From: Silanimonas sp965368785
GTDB taxonomy: Bacteria; Pseudomonadota; Gammaproteobacteria; Xanthomonadales; Xanthomonadaceae
DNA: 64,000 nt
Assembly (NCBI GenBank): GCA_965368785.1
Contig: CBDUOG010000004.1
Span: forward strand, 6,034-70,033
Reading direction: 5' to 3'
Shown here: positions 27,561-36,400 of the stretch, piece after piece
Position numbering within the stretch: position 1 is the first letter of the stretch
How the letters are laid out: each line of letters starts with the position of its first letter
Notes under the pieces: model-generated
What the model saw: the letters and a program-made list of their open reading frames with translations, nothing else
The model's database searches: none
What the model was told of the DNA's origin: nothing
Made by a program: the position numbers and the translations under genes

Positions 27561-27653
27561 TGGCGGAGAGAGAGGGATTCGAACCCTCGAAAAGGGGTTT
27601 AGCCTTTTACACACTTTCCAGGCGTGCTCCTTCAACCACTCGGACACCTCTCC
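27561..27653 (-). tRNA. tRNA-Ser(GGA)
   Basis: 93 nt including encoded CCA. Acceptor GGAGAGG pairs with TCTCTCC, anticodon loop TGGAAAG gives GGA, long variable arm as in class II tRNAs, T arm GAGGGTTCGAATCCCTC. Confidence 0.95.
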
Positions 27654-27738
27654 GCTTTAAGGCTACGCCGTCCAGGGCCGGCTATTCTAACCAAAGCACG
27701 CAGACCTGGCTATGTTTATATTTCCCGCCCGGTTCAGC

Positions 27739-28482
27739 TTATGAGCCCGTGGGATCTGCCAATTCAATCAACATCCCAGCCCGGGCTACGCGATGGCCGC
27801 GGGCTTCGAGCGCTTGGGCTTCAGCCGCGCTGGCATAGTGATAAAGCACGCAGCGCGCCAGAAGGGTCTTGGCGTATTCGCGCTCCAGATCGTCGATGCC
27901 GCTATGCGATGGATTGCCGTGCAGCGCGCAGTCATGGGCAATGAGCTCACCTTGATCGGCGTGTTCCTCAAGCAATTCAGGAATCGGCCGCGTGTCCCCG
28001 GTCCACACCAGAGAACGGGCCAATTTCAACGCGAATGCGGAACCTTGTCGATGATGCCGCACGGGAAAAATCTGATACCAAACGCCGTTGTGCCAAAAGC
28101 CTTCATCAACGACGATTAGCTGAAATGCATCCCAAAAATTTGCGCCACCCTCGGCGAGCACGTTCGGATACTGTGCAACGCGCGCTTGCAGATGCGGCAT
28201 AACTCCGGTTGGTACATAAATCCTGGTCTTTCCACGACGCTCAGAGTCAAAATAAGATTTAACAAAGAGCCGTTCAAAGCCTGCGACATGGTCCATGTGC
28301 GCGTGGGTGATAAACACCGCATCAGGCGGGTGACCATAGTGCGCCAGATAAGCGGTTAATGCTTCGGGCCCGCAATCAATCATGAGCTCGGACTTATTGT
28401 CGCGCTCAATCACGGCAGAGGAATTCCCTAATTCCACCGCTGAGGCATTTCCCACGCCCAAAAACCGTAATTGCCAGCTCAT
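27739..28482 (-). CDS. MBL-fold hydrolase, RNase Z-like
   Basis: 247-residue metallo-beta-lactamase fold protein with the metal motif THAHMDHV near residues 59-66, an AELG-type N-terminus (GVGNASAVELGNSS), a metal-binding Asp in WTGDTRP and a late HDC motif. It resembles RNase Z/phnP-type relatives but lacks features that would fix the substrate. Its ATG overlaps the stop of kdkA (ATGA), so it is co-translated with an LPS core gene. Confidence 0.8.
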   Translation of the reverse strand: MSWQLRFLGVGNASAVELGNSSAVIERDNKSELMIDCGPEALTAYLAHYGHPPDAVFITHAHMDHVAGFERLFVKSYFDSERRGKTRIYVPTGVMPHLQARVAQYPNVLAEGGANFWDAFQLIVVDEGFWHNGVWYQIFPVRHHRQGSAFALKLARSLVWTGDTRPIPELLEEHADQGELIAHDCALHGNPSHSGIDDLEREYAKTLLARCVLYHYASAAEAQALEARGHRVARAGMLIELADPTGS

Positions 28483-29222
28483 TCGCGGATTACCTGATCA
28501 TGGGCGGTACGTAATCTTTGCATGCCTTCGTGGATGGATTCCTCACTGACCTGCCCGCGATACTTTATTAAATGCCGCTCCAGCCGGGCTAAGACATCCT
28601 CAGTCCAGCCTCCAACATTCGATTCAATCCGCGCCTTATCCCAATCGATGATGTAGATTCTTCCATCGCGGCCCAGCAACACATTGCTCGCATTGAGATC
28701 GACGTGGTGACACCGATGCAGGTGGAACCGGGCAATGCACTGGCCCAAAGCCTCCCACGGCGCATGGTATGGGTCGGCGTGTACCGCTGCCTGAAAATCT
28801 GATTTTGCATCAATCTCACGCATTAAAAGGGCCGCTCGATAAAACCAGCCGTCCTTCCATACCGCCGCCGCTAAAGGCTCCGGAACCGGCAATTTAAGCG
28901 CCACCATGCCTTGCAGCAGCTTAAATTCAGCAAAGCTACGCACCCTGCCCTCGCCTTTCCACAAAAAACGATCAGCGCTGAGCTTGGCAGCCAGGCCTCC
29001 TCTTCGGTAGCGCCTGAGCACCGCGCGACCAAATGGCCCGCTAACCCGGAAATTTCCGCCGCGACCTGCTTCGGCGATGTGTTGCGCCGATCCACCCCAG
29101 TGATCAGCCTCAAACCAAGCCGGCAATACCCCTTCCATATGGCGCTGATCGAGCCAGACCCGCACTTCCGAGCCGTCGACCCGGAACGCTTGCATCCGAT
29201 ATTGAGGTACGCTGTCTCTCAT
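28479..29222 (-). CDS. kdkA: 3-deoxy-D-manno-octulosonic acid kinase
   Basis: Phosphorylates the Kdo residue of the LPS inner core. 247 residues, close to H. influenzae KdkA. Family blocks GRGGNFRVSGPFGRAVLRRY and YRRGGLAAKL precede a kinase core with catalytic HHVDLNASNVLL and metal-binding IIDWDKAR. It diverges from the heptosyltransferase gene with 32 bp between. Confidence 0.9.
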   Translation of the reverse strand: MRDSVPQYRMQAFRVDGSEVRVWLDQRHMEGVLPAWFEADHWGGSAQHIAEAGRGGNFRVSGPFGRAVLRRYRRGGLAAKLSADRFLWKGEGRVRSFAEFKLLQGMVALKLPVPEPLAAAVWKDGWFYRAALLMREIDAKSDFQAAVHADPYHAPWEALGQCIARFHLHRCHHVDLNASNVLLGRDGRIYIIDWDKARIESNVGGWTEDVLARLERHLIKYRGQVSEESIHEGMQRLRTAHDQVIRE

Positions 29223-29254
29223 TCCGCTAGTTTAGCAAGCATTCTTAGAAAACC

Positions 29255-30292
29255 GTGCCTGACCCGATCCAATCCATTTGTATTTTGCGCCTGTCCGCAC
29301 TCGGAGACGTAACCCACGTCGTGCCGCTGATTCGGGCGATTCAAAAAGCCTCTCCTAAAACTCAGATCACCTGGGTCATCGGGAAAACCGAAGCACGCTT
29401 TTTGAGCGCGCTTGAGGGTGTCGAATTTATCGTCTTCGACAAAGCGGGCGGCCTGAAGTCGATATTGCAGCTGCGCAAGCAACTTGCCGGTCGCAGCTTT
29501 GATGTCTTACTGCATATGCAGCTTGCGTTGCGCGCCAATATTTTATCGAGCCTGATTTCGGCGAAACGAAAGATCGGCTACGACACCCAACGCAGTAAAG
29601 AGGGTCATGGCCTATTTGTGAGTGAACGCATCAGTGCCGGCGGCTTCCATGTACAGGACGCATTCCTGCAATTTCTCGCGCCCTGCGGCATTGAGCCGGG
29701 CAAACTGGAATGGTGCCTGCCTACATCGGAGAGCGATCGGGCATGGGCGCAACAACACATCCCCGACCAACAGGCCACACTGCTCATATCACCGTGCTCC
29801 AGCCACCGCTTGCGCAACTGGCACGCTTCCGGTTACGCCGCCTTAGCAGACCACGCCCACAGCAAAAGTTGGCGAGTCATTTTATGCGGTGGTCGCAGTG
29901 CGATCGAACGCGCCGCCGGCGATGAAATTTTAAGCCGAACGCAGGCACCCGTTATCGACCTGATCGGCAAAGACACGTTTGGACAGTTCTTAGCGCTTTG
30001 CGCCAGAGCCAAATTGTTTGCCGGCCCCGATTCCGGCCCGGTACATATGGCCAATGCCATGGGCCTTAAAGTCCTGGGGTTGTATGCATGCACCAATGCT
30101 AAGCGCAGCGGCCCCTATTCAGACCTTCGCTACACGATTAACCAGTACGAGCTGGCCGCACAACGCTTTGAACGGAAACCGGCCGATCAGCTCCCCTGGG
30201 GTAAGCGGATCGAGCACCCGGGCGTAATGGACCTCATCAGCATCAATGACGTGCTCGACACATTCGACCGCTTTTGCGCTGATCAATTCTAG
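29255..30292 (+). CDS. Family 9 glycosyltransferase (LPS heptosyltransferase)
   Basis: 345-residue GT9 enzyme that likely adds heptose from ADP-heptose to the LPS core. ICILRLSALGDVTHVVPLIRA at the N-terminus and FAGPDSGPVHMANAMG at the nucleotide-binding C-terminal domain are typical. The start is GTG without a clear ribosome-binding site. Neighbouring kdkA supports an inner-core role; WaaC and WaaF cannot be separated by eye. Confidence 0.88.
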   Translation: MPDPIQSICILRLSALGDVTHVVPLIRAIQKASPKTQITWVIGKTEARFLSALEGVEFIVFDKAGGLKSILQLRKQLAGRSFDVLLHMQLALRANILSSLISAKRKIGYDTQRSKEGHGLFVSERISAGGFHVQDAFLQFLAPCGIEPGKLEWCLPTSESDRAWAQQHIPDQQATLLISPCSSHRLRNWHASGYAALADHAHSKSWRVILCGGRSAIERAAGDEILSRTQAPVIDLIGKDTFGQFLALCARAKLFAGPDSGPVHMANAMGLKVLGLYACTNAKRSGPYSDLRYTINQYELAAQRFERKPADQLPWGKRIEHPGVMDLISINDVLDTFDRFCADQF

Positions 30293-30298
30293 CCGGCG

Positions 30299-30715
30299 CT
30301 AACTCGCGTCCGGACGGCCGGCACTGCCGTAATCCTGATAGCTCTTTTCTTCGACGAACTTTGAACCCAGCGCGAGATTGATCTTCTTTTTGACGTTGGC
30401 CCGGTCATCGTTAACGAAATAGACTGAGCGCGCCAATCGAACAAACTCCTCATCAAAGGACTGTGCTTTTTCCTTGATTCGAATATCGTCTTCAATCACC
30501 CACAAGGTTTCATTGATGCGTTTGAGTTCAGCGCGCAGTTCAATGATGTCTACCTTCGATGCCGGATGCGCTGCCCACGTTTGATTAAGCGCGTCGAGCT
30601 CAGTGCGTACGTTGGCCAGTTTGGCCTGATCGCTCATACGCTCTGATTTAATTTCCAGAATCGCCATCTTATCGAGCAATTCACCAAAGGAAACGGGGAC
30701 TGAAATCTCAGACAT
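30299..30715 (-). CDS. DUF6165 family protein
   Basis: 138-residue mostly helical protein. The N-terminal VPVSFGELLDKMAILEIKSE and central LWVIEDDIRIKE segments mark the DUF6165 family, often found beside LPS glycosyltransferase genes. There is no signal peptide or membrane helix; function unknown. It is convergent with the heptosyltransferase gene, 6 bp apart. Confidence 0.8.
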   Translation of the reverse strand: MSEISVPVSFGELLDKMAILEIKSERMSDQAKLANVRTELDALNQTWAAHPASKVDIIELRAELKRINETLWVIEDDIRIKEKAQSFDEEFVRLARSVYFVNDDRANVKKKINLALGSKFVEEKSYQDYGSAGRPDAS

Positions 30716-30900
30716 AGCTAATTCCGACAGAAGTACTTAGCGCATTCTACCGCGTAGCCGCCAGACGCGTCGTGCCGGATTAAATGAGTTCTGTGAGGAT
30801 CTATCGCGCAATTAGAGGATGATCCGGAGTCGCTGGCCTTATCACCCTTGATTCGCACAGACGGGCTGCAGCTTGGAGCGATTTTCTGATGCCCCAAAAA

Positions 30901-30944
30901 CCAAATCCCGAACCCGGACATTGACTGTCCAAGATCGGGATTGG
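30901..30944. repeat. Two-part inverted repeat
   Basis: Outer stem CCAAATCCCGA / TCGGGATTGG (one bulged A) encloses inner stem GGACA / TGTCC with loop TTGAC. Could fold as RNA or act as a binding site; no gene starts nearby. Confidence 0.6.
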
Positions 30945-31265
30945 CAGGCCCTCAGCGACCTGAAGACCAACATACTCCTGATTTATCCCAAATTCCAGTG
31001 TCGTCGGCGCCAGCTAGGCCCGCTAACAGGGCGTTTGATTGGCCGCGTGAAGCCGCGCACAAAATTTCCGTATTTGATTTGCTGAATCAGTTACTTAGTG
31101 ACGTTTTTTTACTAGACGCCTTTGCGCATTAGCCGATGTTCGAAAACCGATAACGATCTGCGCGCTCGAGCACATGGACAGAGCGGTGACGATCGCTCGG
31201 ATTAAATCGGCCCGAGCTAAGTGGAGGCCAATGGCTCCGACTGATATCAAACCTGCGTGCTGAGC

Positions 31266-31314
31266 GGGCCGCATTTGGCGGTCCAGGCTGTGCTTCGCCC
31301 AGTCTGTCGAACCC
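31266..31314. repeat. Structured repeat, copy A
   Basis: 49 bp, aligned without gaps to copy B at 31521-31569. Shared blocks are GGGCCGC, TGGCGGTCCAG and TCTGTCGAACCC. The middle hairpin here is AGGCTGTGC, loop TTC, GCCCAGTCT (8 of 9 pairs). Confidence 0.75.
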
Positions 31315-31442
31315 AATTAGGTTGCGAAGCAAGCGGGACTTCGACAATGCGCTAGGCCGGCTTCGAACAGGTCTGATCCCAAAAGATGCGTGCAAAATAT
31401 GGCTCAACTCGAAGCGAGGCTTCGAACCCCTCCCTCTCAAAG

Positions 31443-31465
31443 CAAAAAAGCGCCACAAGGGCGCC
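31443..31465 (-). terminator. Terminator-like hairpin beside the tRNA-Ser fragment
   Basis: GGCGCCC, loop TTGT, GGCGCT followed by TTTTTT on the minus strand. It resembles the tRNA-Ser(CGA) terminator and may be a duplicated relic of it. Confidence 0.5.
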
Positions 31466-31480
31466 AAACTCTTCGAAGGT

Positions 31481-31569
31481 CGGGATTGATTCGGTGCGTT
31501 CCGCACCTCATCCGCTGCGCGGGCCGCCTCTGGCGGTCCAGATCGAGCGATGCTCGATCTGTCGAACCC
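31481..31569. repeat. Structured repeat, copy B (longest)
   Basis: Begins CGGGATTGATTCGG, then hairpin GGTGCG-TTC-CGCACC (31493-31507), then hairpin GGGCCGCC-TCT-GGCGGTCC, then hairpin AGATCGAGC-GAT-GCTCGATCT, then GTCGAACCC. The last 49 bp match copy A; the first part matches copy C near 46232. Confidence 0.75.
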
Positions 31570-31609
31570 TACATATTTATTACCGAGGGTTCGAACCCAA
31601 CCGACGCCC

Positions 31610-31646
31610 AAAGTAAAACAGCGCCCGATGGGCGCTGTTTTACTTT
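31610..31646. terminator. tRNA-Ser(CGA) terminator, perfect palindrome
   Basis: A 17-bp perfect stem (AAAGTAAAACAGCGCCC and its complement) with loop GAT, three bases after the tRNA-Ser(CGA) 3' end. Works in both directions. Confidence 0.9.
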
Positions 31647-31739
<93 letters not shown>

Positions 31740-32080
31740 GCAGAGCGCCACATTATACGGCTCCAATAGGCTTCCGCATAGCCTCTAAACGACCTGAAGT
31801 GAAAAAGAAATCGGTTCGATTTAGCGCACAGACAGGGCCCGCCGAGAAAACCATTTAAATCTGAGCCTTTTACACGAGTCGTCCTGAACCCATCACATTC
31901 TACGTTGGCCAACTTATAGAAAGCCCGGTCTTTGCCTGTAAGCCGGCGAGCTCAGGACGACCCAGCAGAAAGATTCTCGGCCAGACCGCGCGAATCTCAA
32001 TAATTCGAGCTCTGATCTGCGGAAAGTTCCCCGAAAGAGTTCGAATTAGTTAGACTTTAAGTGATCATCAAGGAGCCTTA
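31740..32080. other. Non-coding gap between tRNA-Ser(CGA) and the PP2C gene
   Basis: Contains a -10 box TATAAT for tRNA-Ser (minus, 31752-31757, weak -35), and a 10-bp inverted repeat GTCGTCCTGA (31878-31887) / TCAGGACGAC (31952-31961) enclosing the palindrome GTTGGCCAAC (31904-31913). No protein gene is seen. Confidence 0.6.
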
Positions 32081-32782
32081 ATGATTGAATTTGGTCATTT
32101 GAGCCACGTTGGGCTTAGACGCGAGCTAAATGAAGACACCTACTATGGCGACGCCGATCTGGGCCTGTGGCTCGTCGCAGATGGCATGGGTGGTCATGAC
32201 TACGGTGAAGTCGCGAGCGCCATCGCGCGAGAAACCATTGTTAGCGAAATTCGCGCTGGCCGTTCTATCAGCGAAGCGATCCGTAAGGCAGATGAAGAAA
32301 TAATAAAAGCATCATCCGAGCGCGGTGAAAGCTTGCCCATGGGCACAACCATCGTCGTGGTGCGGGTAAACAACAAAAAATTTGACCTGGCCTGGGTTGG
32401 CGATAGCCGCGCCTACTTGTGGGACGGTGAGCTCACCCAGATATCCTCAGACCACAGTTATGTGCAAGAACTGATTGATCAAGGCGCGATCACCTCCGAG
32501 CAGGCGCGATCGCATCCGCATCGCAACGTTGTGACTCAAGCCCTTGGCGTGACCGAACCAGATAATTTGAAGATCGAATCCATCGGAGGCGAATTGCGGC
32601 CGGGCATGCAAATTCTGCTGTGTAGTGACGGACTGACTGAAGAGGTCAGCGACGCCCAAATTGCCCGACTCATGGCACACACCGAGTTGAGCGCGCAGGA
32701 ATGCGTTGATCATCTGGTCGCCGCAGCGCTGGATGGCGGCGGATCGGACAACATTACCGTGCTACTGCTCAGAGCAACCTAG
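32081..32782 (+). CDS. PP2C-type serine/threonine phosphatase
   Basis: 233-residue metal-dependent phosphatase (PppA/Stp type). Motifs: RRELNEDTYYGD, the LWLVADGMGGHDYGEVAS metal site, GTTIVVVRV, WVGDSRAYLW, LLCSDGLTEEV and GGSDNITVLLL. Likely opposes a Hanks-type kinase, possibly of a secretion-system pathway, but no kinase or secretion gene is next to it. ATG has AAGGAG upstream. Confidence 0.93.
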   Translation: MIEFGHLSHVGLRRELNEDTYYGDADLGLWLVADGMGGHDYGEVASAIARETIVSEIRAGRSISEAIRKADEEIIKASSERGESLPMGTTIVVVRVNNKKFDLAWVGDSRAYLWDGELTQISSDHSYVQELIDQGAITSEQARSHPHRNVVTQALGVTEPDNLKIESIGGELRPGMQILLCSDGLTEEVSDAQIARLMAHTELSAQECVDHLVAAALDGGGSDNITVLLLRAT

Positions 32783-32806
32783 CCACCCACACGCATTAAA
32801 GTCAGA

Positions 32807-33508
32807 TCACCACGACCAATTGGTCCCGGCCTTTTTGTTTAGATCATTGAGCCGCTTTTCATGTTCTGCAATGTCCGTCTGGTCCGGCGCTCGTTGAATA
32901 AACGAGATACCGGCCAGCGACTGATTAACATCCAGAACCGTCGCCGAGTCGGATTTCTTGGCACTATCCAATGCCAAGCTCGTTTGGCCGGACGTGAGCG
33001 CAATATAGACATCCGTTAATAACTCGGCATCCAGCAGTGCGCCGTGGACCGTCCGATGCGCGTTGTCCACGCCTAATCGACGACACAAGGCATCCAGAGA
33101 GTTTCGCTGACCCGGAAACCGCTCCCGGGCCAGTTTCAAGCTATCGATCACATCTACTGTGTGATCCCGCATCGCGCCGAAGTGTTTGCCGGCTAACGAG
33201 AGCTCGTAATTAAGAAAGCCGATATCAAACGACGCATTGTGAATTACCAACGTTGAATCGCGAACGAAATCGAGGAACTCATCAATCACTTCTTCAAACT
33301 TTGGTTTATCCGACAAGAAATCCAAATTTAATCCGGTTACTTCTTGGGCACCAACCTCCATCTCTCGACCTGGATTGATATAGCGTTGGAAGGTTCGGCC
33401 ACTTAAGCGGCGCTCTACCAACTCCACACAACCGATTTCGACTACGCGATTCCCGCGCTCCCAGGACAGGCCCGTGGTTTCCGTATCGAGAACTACAATT
33501 CGACTCAT
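32807..33508 (-). CDS. dnaQ: DNA polymerase III epsilon subunit (proofreading exonuclease)
   Basis: 3'-5' exonuclease of the DEDDh family: VLDTETTGL (Asp, Glu), HNASFDIGFLNYEL (Asp), and HGALLDAELL with the catalytic His and last Asp. The C-terminal tail (about 190-233) is the part that binds the polymerase alpha subunit. 233 residues. Its ATG overlaps the rnhA stop by one base (TGATG), so the two are coupled, as in many gammaproteobacteria. Confidence 0.95.
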   Translation of the reverse strand: MSRIVVLDTETTGLSWERGNRVVEIGCVELVERRLSGRTFQRYINPGREMEVGAQEVTGLNLDFLSDKPKFEEVIDEFLDFVRDSTLVIHNASFDIGFLNYELSLAGKHFGAMRDHTVDVIDSLKLARERFPGQRNSLDALCRRLGVDNAHRTVHGALLDAELLTDVYIALTSGQTSLALDSAKKSDSATVLDVNQSLAGISFIQRAPDQTDIAEHEKRLNDLNKKAGTNWSW

Positions 33509-33966
33509 CAGGATTTTGCCTTTGCTATTGCGATTGCCGCATCTCGGGCCAAGGTATCAACACGTTCATTTTCAGGATGTCCGGCATGCGCCTTAACCCA
33601 TTGCCATTCGATTTGATGCTCAGCTACTGCCCGGTCTAATCGCTGCCACAGATCCTGGTTTTTTACCGGGTCACCGCCACTGGTTCTCCAATTACGCAAT
33701 TTCCAGTTCCGCATCCACTCGGTAATACCTTGCTGCACGTATTTTGAATCGGTAACCAATCGCACATCGCAACTATCGCGCAGCGCTTCGAGCGCGCTGA
33801 TGGCTGCCATCAACTCCATTCGATTATTGGTCGTTTCAGGCTCTGCGCCCGACAGCTCTTTGTCGTGGCCAGCATAACGCAGTAACGCCGCCCAGCCGCC
33901 TGGCCCGGGATTTCCCAGACAGGCACCATCGGTAAAAATATCAACTTGCTTTCGGCCTTTCGTCAT
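33508..33966 (-). CDS. rnhA: Ribonuclease HI
   Basis: Degrades RNA in RNA-DNA hybrids. The 152-residue protein has the DEDD residues in DIFTDGACLGNPGPGGW, NNRMELMAAI, VTDSKYV and NERVDTLAR, and the basic protrusion WRNWK-like (MRNWKLRNWR). It overlaps the upstream methyltransferase gene by four bases (ATGA). Confidence 0.97.
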   Translation of the reverse strand: MTKGRKQVDIFTDGACLGNPGPGGWAALLRYAGHDKELSGAEPETTNNRMELMAAISALEALRDSCDVRLVTDSKYVQQGITEWMRNWKLRNWRTSGGDPVKNQDLWQRLDRAVAEHQIEWQWVKAHAGHPENERVDTLARDAAIAIAKAKS

Positions 33967-34658
33967 CCGGAAATCGCCTTGGGGGCGATTGCGGTTCGAG
34001 GCATATTATTTCGAATCATGGTTAAGCCAATTTCGTTTCTTCTGGCCACATGATAATTGAAGCGGCGCATCGGGTTAAGAAACCCGAACCGGTTTTCCGC
34101 GTTGGTCACATCCACCGAACGCTGAGCAGACCACAGTGGCCCGATACCGCCGCTGTTTAGAAGCTTCAAACCATTGGCATGCAAGGCAGCGGTAACACGC
34201 ATTGAACTAATCAAATTGGCTCCACGCCGATGTTCCGCCCACGATTTTAAGCTCAACGGATTCAGCGACACGATGACTAAAAGGCCATTTGGGCGAAGCA
34301 CGCGCGCGAGCTCGCGCAAAAACCGCGCTGGGTCATCGCTTTGCTCTAAATTAAATACCGCATATACCAAACTCATGCTGGAACCGACCACCGGCAACTC
34401 AAGGTCGTGACATCGCCAGTTGCCGTCAAGCTGGCCGTTTCGCGACTGCAAATAAAAATTACTGGCAATGCGACCCGGCTTCGGTTTGAAAACGTCTCCA
34501 CGCCATGGGCTGATCACCAAACCGGCATCTCCGGTCGCCGAATTAATCACCTCGAGCAACTCCGTGTGCGCGAGTAAAAAATCTGCCAACAAAATGCGGG
34601 CCGACGGCGGTTCAAGCCAGTGCTCGATTTTTTGCTTGTCTTGCAGCATTGGGCTCAT
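33963..34658 (-). CDS. Class I SAM-dependent methyltransferase-like protein
   Basis: 231 residues. The Rossmann core is recognised by LARVLRPNGLLVIVSLNP and DLELPVVGSSMSLVYAVFNLEQ, but the glycine-rich motif I is degenerate. A methyltransferase of this type lies between gloB and rnhA in Pseudomonas too, so the context is conserved while the substrate is unknown. The start may be ATG 34658 or 34649. Confidence 0.8.
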   Translation of the reverse strand: MSPMLQDKQKIEHWLEPPSARILLADFLLAHTELLEVINSATGDAGLVISPWRGDVFKPKPGRIASNFYLQSRNGQLDGNWRCHDLELPVVGSSMSLVYAVFNLEQSDDPARFLRELARVLRPNGLLVIVSLNPLSLKSWAEHRRGANLISSMRVTAALHANGLKLLNSGGIGPLWSAQRSVDVTNAENRFGFLNPMRRFNYHVARRNEIGLTMIRNNMPRTAIAPKAISG

Positions 34659-34707
34659 AGTGAGAATTCTGCGCTAATCTGTCGCCTAGGTCGACCGGAA
34701 CACTACC

Positions 34708-35484
34708 GTGCCAGAACTTCATGCTATTCCTGCGTTCAACGACAACTACATCTGGGCGCTCGCAGAGCACGATGGCGCCTGCCTTCTAGTGGACCCGGGC
34801 CAAGCCGAACCGGTACTTGAAGCTCTATCGGACGGACTCAGACCGCAAGCAATTTTTCTGACTCATCATCACGCCGACCACATCGGCGGGGCGCAACAGA
34901 TTGCCGAGCATTGCAAAATACCGATCTACGCGCCCAAAGATCCGCGAATTAATTTCGCAACACGCATTATCGGTGATGGCGACTACGTGGAGCTCGGCTT
35001 TTCAGAGCGGCAGTTCCGGGTGGCGTCTATTCCGGGGCACACATCCAGCCACATAGCTTTTTATGATCAGGAATACCTGTTCTGCGGCGATACCCTATTC
35101 AGCATGGGGTGCGGCCGCATCTTTGAGGGTACACCGGAGCAAATGCTGGGCTCATTACACACACTGGCTGCTCTTCCGGACCATCTACAGCTATGTTGCG
35201 GACATGAGTACACCTTGGCGAATGGCCGCTTCGCTCAGGCGGCAGAGCCGAATAATCCGCAGCGCGACCGGCGTTTAGCCGAGGTCCACGACTTGCGTTC
35301 GCAAAATCGCCCCAGCCTGCCCTGCACTTTGGCCACCGAAAAAGCCACCAACCCCTTTCTACGTTGCCAATTACCCCCGGTACAAATGCAGGTCGCCAAG
35401 GCCACCGGAGGTGAAGTGGGTGATGAGATCAGCTGCTTTGCCTTGATGCGGTCCTGGAAAGACGGATTCAATCCAGCGCTTTAA
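34708..35484 (+). CDS. gloB: Hydroxyacylglutathione hydrolase (glyoxalase II)
   Basis: Hydrolyses S-lactoylglutathione in methylglyoxal detoxification. 258 residues with FNDNYIWAL, metal motif THHHADHIGG, GHTSSHIAFY, FCGDTLFSMGCGRIFEG and CGHEYT, and the C-terminal glutathione-binding domain with NPFLRC. The start is GTG. It diverges from the methyltransferase-rnhA-dnaQ operon. Confidence 0.96.
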   Translation: MPELHAIPAFNDNYIWALAEHDGACLLVDPGQAEPVLEALSDGLRPQAIFLTHHHADHIGGAQQIAEHCKIPIYAPKDPRINFATRIIGDGDYVELGFSERQFRVASIPGHTSSHIAFYDQEYLFCGDTLFSMGCGRIFEGTPEQMLGSLHTLAALPDHLQLCCGHEYTLANGRFAQAAEPNNPQRDRRLAEVHDLRSQNRPSLPCTLATEKATNPFLRCQLPPVQMQVAKATGGEVGDEISCFALMRSWKDGFNPAL

Positions 35485-35547
35485 ACAGTTGGCCTGATCG
35501 CGATAAACGGTCAAACTACAGCTCTTTTCCAGTTTGACGGAGTTTTT

Positions 35548-36342
35548 ATGGGCTTTCTCGAAGGCAAACGCGCGCTTATCGTGGGCATCGCCAGTGCGCG
35601 CTCAATCGCCTGGGGTATTGCAGAAGCGATGCGGAACCAGGGTGCTGAGCTGGCTTTTACCTATCAAAATGACAAACTCAAATCGCGAGTTGAAGAAGCC
35701 GCCAATGAATTTGGCAGCTCAATCGTCATTCCTTGCGATGTTGCCGAAGACAGTTCAATCGATCAGATGTTCGCTGAACTGGGCAAGCAATGGGATGGCT
35801 TCGACATCCTGGTGCATTCGGTGGGATTTGCGCCGCGCGAAGCGCTCGATGGCGGGTTCTTAGACGGGCTGACCCGAGAAAACTTCCGCATTGCCCATGA
35901 CATCTCGGCCTATTCCCTATCGGCGCTGGCAAAAGCCGGGCGCCCTATGATGAAAGGCCGTAACGGCTCAATTCTCACCCTGAGCTATTTGGGCGCAGAA
36001 CGCGCTCTGGCCAACTACAACGTTATGGGCGTGGCCAAAGCCAGCTTAGAGGCCAGTGTGCGTTACCTGGCACTGAATCTGGGGCCGGAAGGTACGCGAG
36101 TTAATGCGATTTCGGCCGGTCCGATCAAGACCTTGGCCGCTGCCGGCATCGGCAACTTCCGTAAGATGCTGGGGCACGTGGAGGAGTACGCGCCGCTGCG
36201 TCGCAATGTGACCATCGAAGACGTGGGCAATGTAGCGGCATTTATGTGTTCCGACCTGGCCGCCGGAGTCACGGGTGAAGTGACCTATGTCGATGCGGGA
36301 TACAACATTCTGGGTATGACCGGAGTGGGCGACGTCTGCTAA
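35548..36342 (+). CDS. fabI: Enoyl-ACP reductase FabI
   Basis: NADH-dependent last step of the fatty acid elongation cycle. 264 residues: cofactor loop GIASARSIAWGIA, HSVGFAPREAL, the catalytic Tyr-x6-Lys in NYNVMGVAKASL, and SAGPIKTLAA. It ends NILGMTG like E. coli FabI. GACGGAG precedes the ATG. It is a single gene followed by a strong terminator. Confidence 0.96.
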   Translation: MGFLEGKRALIVGIASARSIAWGIAEAMRNQGAELAFTYQNDKLKSRVEEAANEFGSSIVIPCDVAEDSSIDQMFAELGKQWDGFDILVHSVGFAPREALDGGFLDGLTRENFRIAHDISAYSLSALAKAGRPMMKGRNGSILTLSYLGAERALANYNVMGVAKASLEASVRYLALNLGPEGTRVNAISAGPIKTLAAAGIGNFRKMLGHVEEYAPLRRNVTIEDVGNVAAFMCSDLAAGVTGEVTYVDAGYNILGMTGVGDVC

Positions 36343-36362
36343 ATTCGCGCAAACGATCGACC

Positions 36363-36392
36363 AAAAAAAAGCCCGGATATCCGGGCTTTTTT
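36363..36392. terminator. Bidirectional Rho-independent terminator
   Basis: A-run, GCCCGGAT / ATCCGGGC, T-run. It lies between the convergent fabI and ppiD genes. Confidence 0.95.
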
Positions 36393-36400
36393 GATCGCGC

